From NCBI GenBank assembly GCA_900554255.1, contig USGN01000048.1:1-8629 (forward strand): a stretch of DNA of 8,629 nt. The letters are read 5' to 3'. The stretch comes from an uncultured Collinsella sp. Lineage in GTDB: Bacteria > Actinomycetota > Coriobacteriia > Coriobacteriales > Coriobacteriaceae. The position numbers were made by a program, and so were the translations under genes. Below the pieces are notes generated by a model. The model was given only the letters and a program-made list of their open reading frames with translations. It had not been told where the DNA came from and did not search any database. This document shows, one piece after another, positions 5,737 through 8,629 of this stretch. Each line of letters begins with the position of its first letter. Position 1 is the first letter of the stretch.

Positions 5737-7752
5737 ATGGTAAAGATTCGAGAGAAGCAAACCGAGCAGCTCGAGAAAGCTGCCTCCAAGGGGCTCAAGC
5801 TCGGTGGCTGGAAGAAGATGACGCTGTCTTCTAAGATTGCCGCCGTCGTGTTGGTGCTGGTCGCCTTGACCGCGATTCTGGCGCCCCTTCTTGCCCCCTA
5901 TAGCCCGGTCGAGATCTTTACGGCTCGCCAGGCTCCCGGCAACGGATTTATCTTCGGTACCGACGATAAGGGTCGCGACATTCTGTCGCGTATGCTCTAC
6001 GGTGGTCGTTACTCGCTGATTATCGGCTTTGGCGCCACTGCCATGGCTCTGGTCTGCGGCTCGGTCGTGGGCGCTCTTGCAGCGGTTTCGCGCAAGGCCG
6101 TCTCCGAGACGATCATGCGTATCCTGGACATCATCATGTCCATCCCGGGCATCGCCCTCGCGGCCGTCTTCGTTTCCATCCTGGGCAACTCCGTGCCGTC
6201 GATCATCTTCGCCATCGGCTTTATGTACACTCCGCAGATTGCCCGTATCGTGCGCGCCAACATTGTGTCCGAGTACGGCGAGGACTATGTCCGCGCGGTC
6301 ATCGTTTCCGGCGCTAAGGCTCCGTGGATTTTGATCAAGCACGTCCTGCGTAACTGCATCGCCCCGATCATGGTCTTCACCGTTACCCTGGTCGCCGACG
6401 CCATCATCTTCGAGGCCTCGCTGACCTTCATCGGCGCTGGTATTCAGGAGCCCACCGCTACCTGGGGCAACATCCTCGCCGACGCTCGCGGTGGCGTGCT
6501 CGCTGGCCGTTGGTGGCAGGCGCTGTTCCCGGGCCTGGCCATCATGATCACCTGCCTGGCGCTCAACATCCTCTCCGAGGGCATTACCGACGCCATGGCC
6601 GCTGCTCCCTCTGCCGCCCTGGATCCGACCGACTCCTCCAAGCGCCGTGAGGCCGACCTGCTGGTCTCCGACCCCGTTCGCGCCTACAAGGAGCAGGCTC
6701 AGTCCCTGTCCGCCCGTCTTGGCGCCCTGCGTGATGTCGAACTCAAGCGTAACGACCGCCATGTGCCCGATGAGTCCGTTGAGCCGATCCTTTCGGTCCG
6801 CGATTTCTGCATCCAGTTTGAGCACCACGGTGATATCAACGTCGTCGACCATGTCAACTTTGACGTCCGTCCTGGTCAGACCATGGGCCTGGTGGGCGAG
6901 TCCGGTTGCGGTAAGTCCATCACCACGCTGGCCATCATGGGCCTGACCGACGATGACGAGCATCTTTCCGGTGAGGTTCTCTGGGAAGGCCGCGACCTGC
7001 TCAAGATGAGCAAGAAGGAGTGGTTCGGCCTGCGCGGTACCGATATCGCCATGGTCTATCAGGACGCCCTGTCCTCGCTCAACCCCTCCATGCTCATTTC
7101 CGCCCAGATGAAGCAGCTCACCAAGCGCGGCGGCACCCGTAGCGCCGAGGAGCTCCTGGAGCTCGTCGGCCTCGATCCCAAGCGCACGCTCGAGAGCTAT
7201 CCGCATGAGCTTTCCGGTGGTCAGCGTCAGCGCGTTCTGATCGCTATGGCCCTTACCCGTGACCCCAAGCTGGTCATCTGCGACGAGCCCACGACCGCTC
7301 TGGACGTTACCGTCCAGAAGCAGGTCATCAAGCTGCTTAACGACCTTCAGGCCAAGCTCGGCTTTGCCATGATCTTCGTTTCGCACGACCTGGCACTGGT
7401 CGCCGAGGTCGCTCATAACATCACTGTTATGTACGCCGGTCAGGTTATCGAGCAGGCGCCCACCAAGGAGCTGCTCACCAACCCGATCCACGAGTACACT
7501 CGCGGTCTTCTGGGTTCCGTCCTGTCCATCGAGAGCGGTTCGGGCCGCCTGCACCAGGTGCCCGGCGCCGTTCCGAGCCCGCGCGATTTCCCCAAGGGCG
7601 ATCGCTTCGCACCCCGCTCGAGCCATCCGCGCATTGGCCTGGACACCCGTCCGGTCTTCAAGCGCGTGCCCGGCACCGAGCACTTCTATTCCGAGCTCCC
7701 CGACGAGGTGCTCAAGGCAAATGGTTTGACCCCTCACGCGGAGGTGATGTAG
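5737..7752 (+). CDS. Fused peptide ABC transporter permease (DppC-like) and ATPase (DppD-like)
   Basis: This 671-residue protein joins the second channel subunit to one ATPase. The permease half (about 1-297) has TM1 at 31-50, the DppC signature FGTDDKGRDILSRMLYGGRYSL, an EAA loop at 184-203 with Gly192, and the end motif ALDP at 294-297. A polar linker of about 50 residues follows (298-348). The ATPase half has Walker A GESGCGKS (387-394, Lys393), Q-loop Gln442, signature LSGGQ (492-496), Walker B ending in Asp516 with catalytic Glu517, and H-loop His550. The C-terminal extension follows (NPIHEYTRGLL, 582-592; VPGAVP, 608-613), but the positions of the four cluster-binding cysteines read Asp622, Ser628, about Leu635-Asp636 and about Tyr651. 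The frame is continuous with no sign of an error. ATG 5737 is three bases after the dppB-like stop, with AGGA at 5722-5725. Such fusions are known in some actinobacteria. Confidence 0.93.
   Translation: MVKIREKQTEQLEKAASKGLKLGGWKKMTLSSKIAAVVLVLVALTAILAPLLAPYSPVEIFTARQAPGNGFIFGTDDKGRDILSRMLYGGRYSLIIGFGATAMALVCGSVVGALAAVSRKAVSETIMRILDIIMSIPGIALAAVFVSILGNSVPSIIFAIGFMYTPQIARIVRANIVSEYGEDYVRAVIVSGAKAPWILIKHVLRNCIAPIMVFTVTLVADAIIFEASLTFIGAGIQEPTATWGNILADARGGVLAGRWWQALFPGLAIMITCLALNILSEGITDAMAAAPSAALDPTDSSKRREADLLVSDPVRAYKEQAQSLSARLGALRDVELKRNDRHVPDESVEPILSVRDFCIQFEHHGDINVVDHVNFDVRPGQTMGLVGESGCGKSITTLAIMGLTDDDEHLSGEVLWEGRDLLKMSKKEWFGLRGTDIAMVYQDALSSLNPSMLISAQMKQLTKRGGTRSAEELLELVGLDPKRTLESYPHELSGGQRQRVLIAMALTRDPKLVICDEPTTALDVTVQKQVIKLLNDLQAKLGFAMIFVSHDLALVAEVAHNITVMYAGQVIEQAPTKELLTNPIHEYTRGLLGSVLSIESGSGRLHQVPGAVPSPRDFPKGDRFAPRSSHPRIGLDTRPVFKRVPGTEHFYSELPDEVLKANGLTPHAEVM
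7740..7748 (+). promoter_or_regulatory. Full-length Shine-Dalgarno GGAGGTGAT within the end of the fused gene
   Basis: GGAGGTGAT is fully complementary to the 3' end of 16S rRNA (ATCACCTCC). It lies in the last sense codons of the fused permease/ATPase (encoding Ala-Glu-Val-Met), with GGAGG eight bases before ATG 7753. The upstream stop TAG directly precedes this ATG. The site fixes the start of the last gene and suggests strong independent initiation as well as coupling. Confidence 0.85.
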
Positions 7753-8580
7753 ATGAGCGAGACCGCAGTCAACGGCGTCGAGCCGATCATCTTCCTTGAT
7801 GACGTCCACGTCACCTTTAGGACCCGTACCGGCTCGATTCTGCACCCCAACCTGGTTCACGCCGTCCAGGGTGTAACGATTAAGCTCATGCCCGGACAGA
7901 CCATCGGCATCGTCGGCGAGTCCGGTTGCGGAAAGTCCACCACCGCCAACGTCATGTGCGGCCTGCAGGCCCCCACGAGCGGCAAGGTCTACTTTAAGGG
8001 CAAGGACGTTACCAAACGTACCGCCGAGGACCGTCGCCACATGGGTCGCGTCATCTCGGTCGTGTTCCAGAACCCGGCCACGGCGCTCAATCCCCGCATG
8101 GTCGTTCGCGAGCAACTGCTCGACCCCATGCGCGTCCACAACCTGGGTACCGAGGCCGAGCAGGAGAAGCGCGTCAAGGAGCTCTTGGAGCTCACCGGTC
8201 TGCCCAGCTCCGCCGCCGAGGTTCTTCCCGGCCAGCTTTCGGGCGGCCAGCGCCAGCGCGTCGCAATTGCCCGTGCCCTGTCGCTGAACCCCGATGCCAT
8301 CATCGCCGACGAGCCCACCTCGGCTCTGGACGTTTCGGTCCGCGCGCAGATTCTGAATCTGCTGACCGACCTTAAGAAGGAGCTCGGCCTGGCCATGGTG
8401 TTCATCAGCCATGACATCCAGACGGTCCGCTATATCTCTGACGACATCATCGTTATGAATGGCGGCAAGATCGTCGAGCAGGGCGAGGCCAAGCAGGTCT
8501 TCCAGCACCCTCAGGACCCCTACACCAAGATGCTGCTCGGCGCTGCGCCGTCGCTGCTGCATCCCAAGCTCGGCGAGTAG
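7753..8580 (+). CDS. DppF/OppF-like ABC transporter ATP-binding protein
   Basis: This 275-residue cytoplasmic ATPase is the second motor subunit of the importer. It would pair with the ATPase half of the fused protein and contact the DppB-like or DppC-like coupling loop. Motifs in order: Walker A GESGCGKST (55-63, Lys61), Q-loop Gln106 in VVFQNPATALNP, signature LSGGQ (162-166), Walker B ending in Asp186 with catalytic Glu187 (ADEPTSALD), and H-loop His220 (FISHD). The protein ends shortly after HPQDPYTKMLLGAAP, so it keeps only the start of the C-terminal extension found in longer DppF/OppF proteins (about 320 residues) and has no cysteine cluster. Short forms of this kind are common in the family. 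ATG 7753 is chosen because of the strong ribosome binding site at 7740-7748. It is the last gene of the operon, followed by a hairpin 16 bases after its stop. Confidence 0.94.
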   Translation: MSETAVNGVEPIIFLDDVHVTFRTRTGSILHPNLVHAVQGVTIKLMPGQTIGIVGESGCGKSTTANVMCGLQAPTSGKVYFKGKDVTKRTAEDRRHMGRVISVVFQNPATALNPRMVVREQLLDPMRVHNLGTEAEQEKRVKELLELTGLPSSAAEVLPGQLSGGQRQRVAIARALSLNPDAIIADEPTSALDVSVRAQILNLLTDLKKELGLAMVFISHDIQTVRYISDDIIVMNGGKIVEQGEAKQVFQHPQDPYTKMLLGAAPSLLHPKLGE

Positions 8581-8596
8581 CCTCGCTTTCCCTCCC

Positions 8597-8624
8597 GTGC
8601 GCCCGGTTCCCTTACCGGGCGCAC
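8597..8624 (+). terminator. Perfect 11-bp hairpin after the last transporter gene, probable terminator
   Basis: GTGCGCCCGGT (8597-8607) pairs perfectly with ACCGGGCGCAC (8614-8624) around the loop TCCCTT. It lies 16 bases after the stop codon, where an operon terminator is expected. The five bases seen after the stem (CTCCG) are not T-rich and the window then ends, so a classic T tract is not shown. It could be an intrinsic terminator of weak type or a 3'-end-protecting hairpin. Confidence 0.6.
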
Positions 8625-8629
8625 CTCCG

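Noticed and set aside
4789..8562. A 1257-codon open frame on the minus strand spanning all three downstream transporter genes
   Set aside because: It is codon-aligned opposite the sense genes, which all share one frame. It stays open only because the sense genes avoid TTA, CTA and TCA. The predicted protein is repetitive His/Asp/Gly/Leu-rich antisense-type sequence, and no ribosome site or family resemblance is seen.

Overview
The window looks like a chromosomal segment from a high-GC actinobacterial genome. The best guess is class Coriobacteriia, possibly Collinsella or a relative. This rests on the codon preference (GCC, CTC, GTC and similar; TTA, CTA and TCA largely avoided), the protein style and the fused permease/ATPase. 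The assignment is an inference, because no rRNA or other marker is present. All supported genes are on the + strand. There is no sign of a phage, IS element, CRISPR array, tRNA or rRNA.

Region 1 (1-2640): the 3' end of murJ (lipid II flippase, cut by the window start), followed without any gap and in the same frame by a complete uvrC (nucleotide excision repair nuclease subunit). These two probably share a transcript. UvrC keeps its GIY-YIG, UVR, RNase H-like and helix-hairpin-helix parts. Its cysteine-rich segment is rearranged: there is an insertion, and a Gly sits where a conserved iron-sulfur ligand Cys is normally found.

Region 2 (2641-3005): a 365-bp gap with lower GC. It holds a plausible sigma-70-type promoter (TTGACT/TGCTAT), several short direct and inverted repeats, and a leader of about 220 nt that can fold into at least four stem-loops before a good Shine-Dalgarno site. 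It looks like the control region of the transporter operon.

Region 3 (3006-8629): a peptide-type (Dpp/Opp, SBP_bac_5) ABC importer operon. The order is a Tat-type lipoprotein substrate-binding protein, a 157-bp spacer carrying four consecutive stem-loops, a DppB-like permease, a fused DppC-like permease plus DppD-like ATPase, and a DppF-like ATPase. A perfect 11-bp hairpin follows the last gene. The binding protein captures the ligand outside the membrane, the two permease domains form the channel, and the two ATPase domains power import. The spacer hairpins probably make the binding protein more abundant than the membrane and ATPase parts. The fused ATPase has the usual C-terminal extension, but all four cysteines that normally hold an iron-sulfur cluster are absent, and the DppF-like ATPase lacks the extension altogether.

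I do not see a wholly new biological system. The items most worth following up are the structured leader, the four-hairpin spacer, and the cysteine losses in the ATPase and in UvrC.
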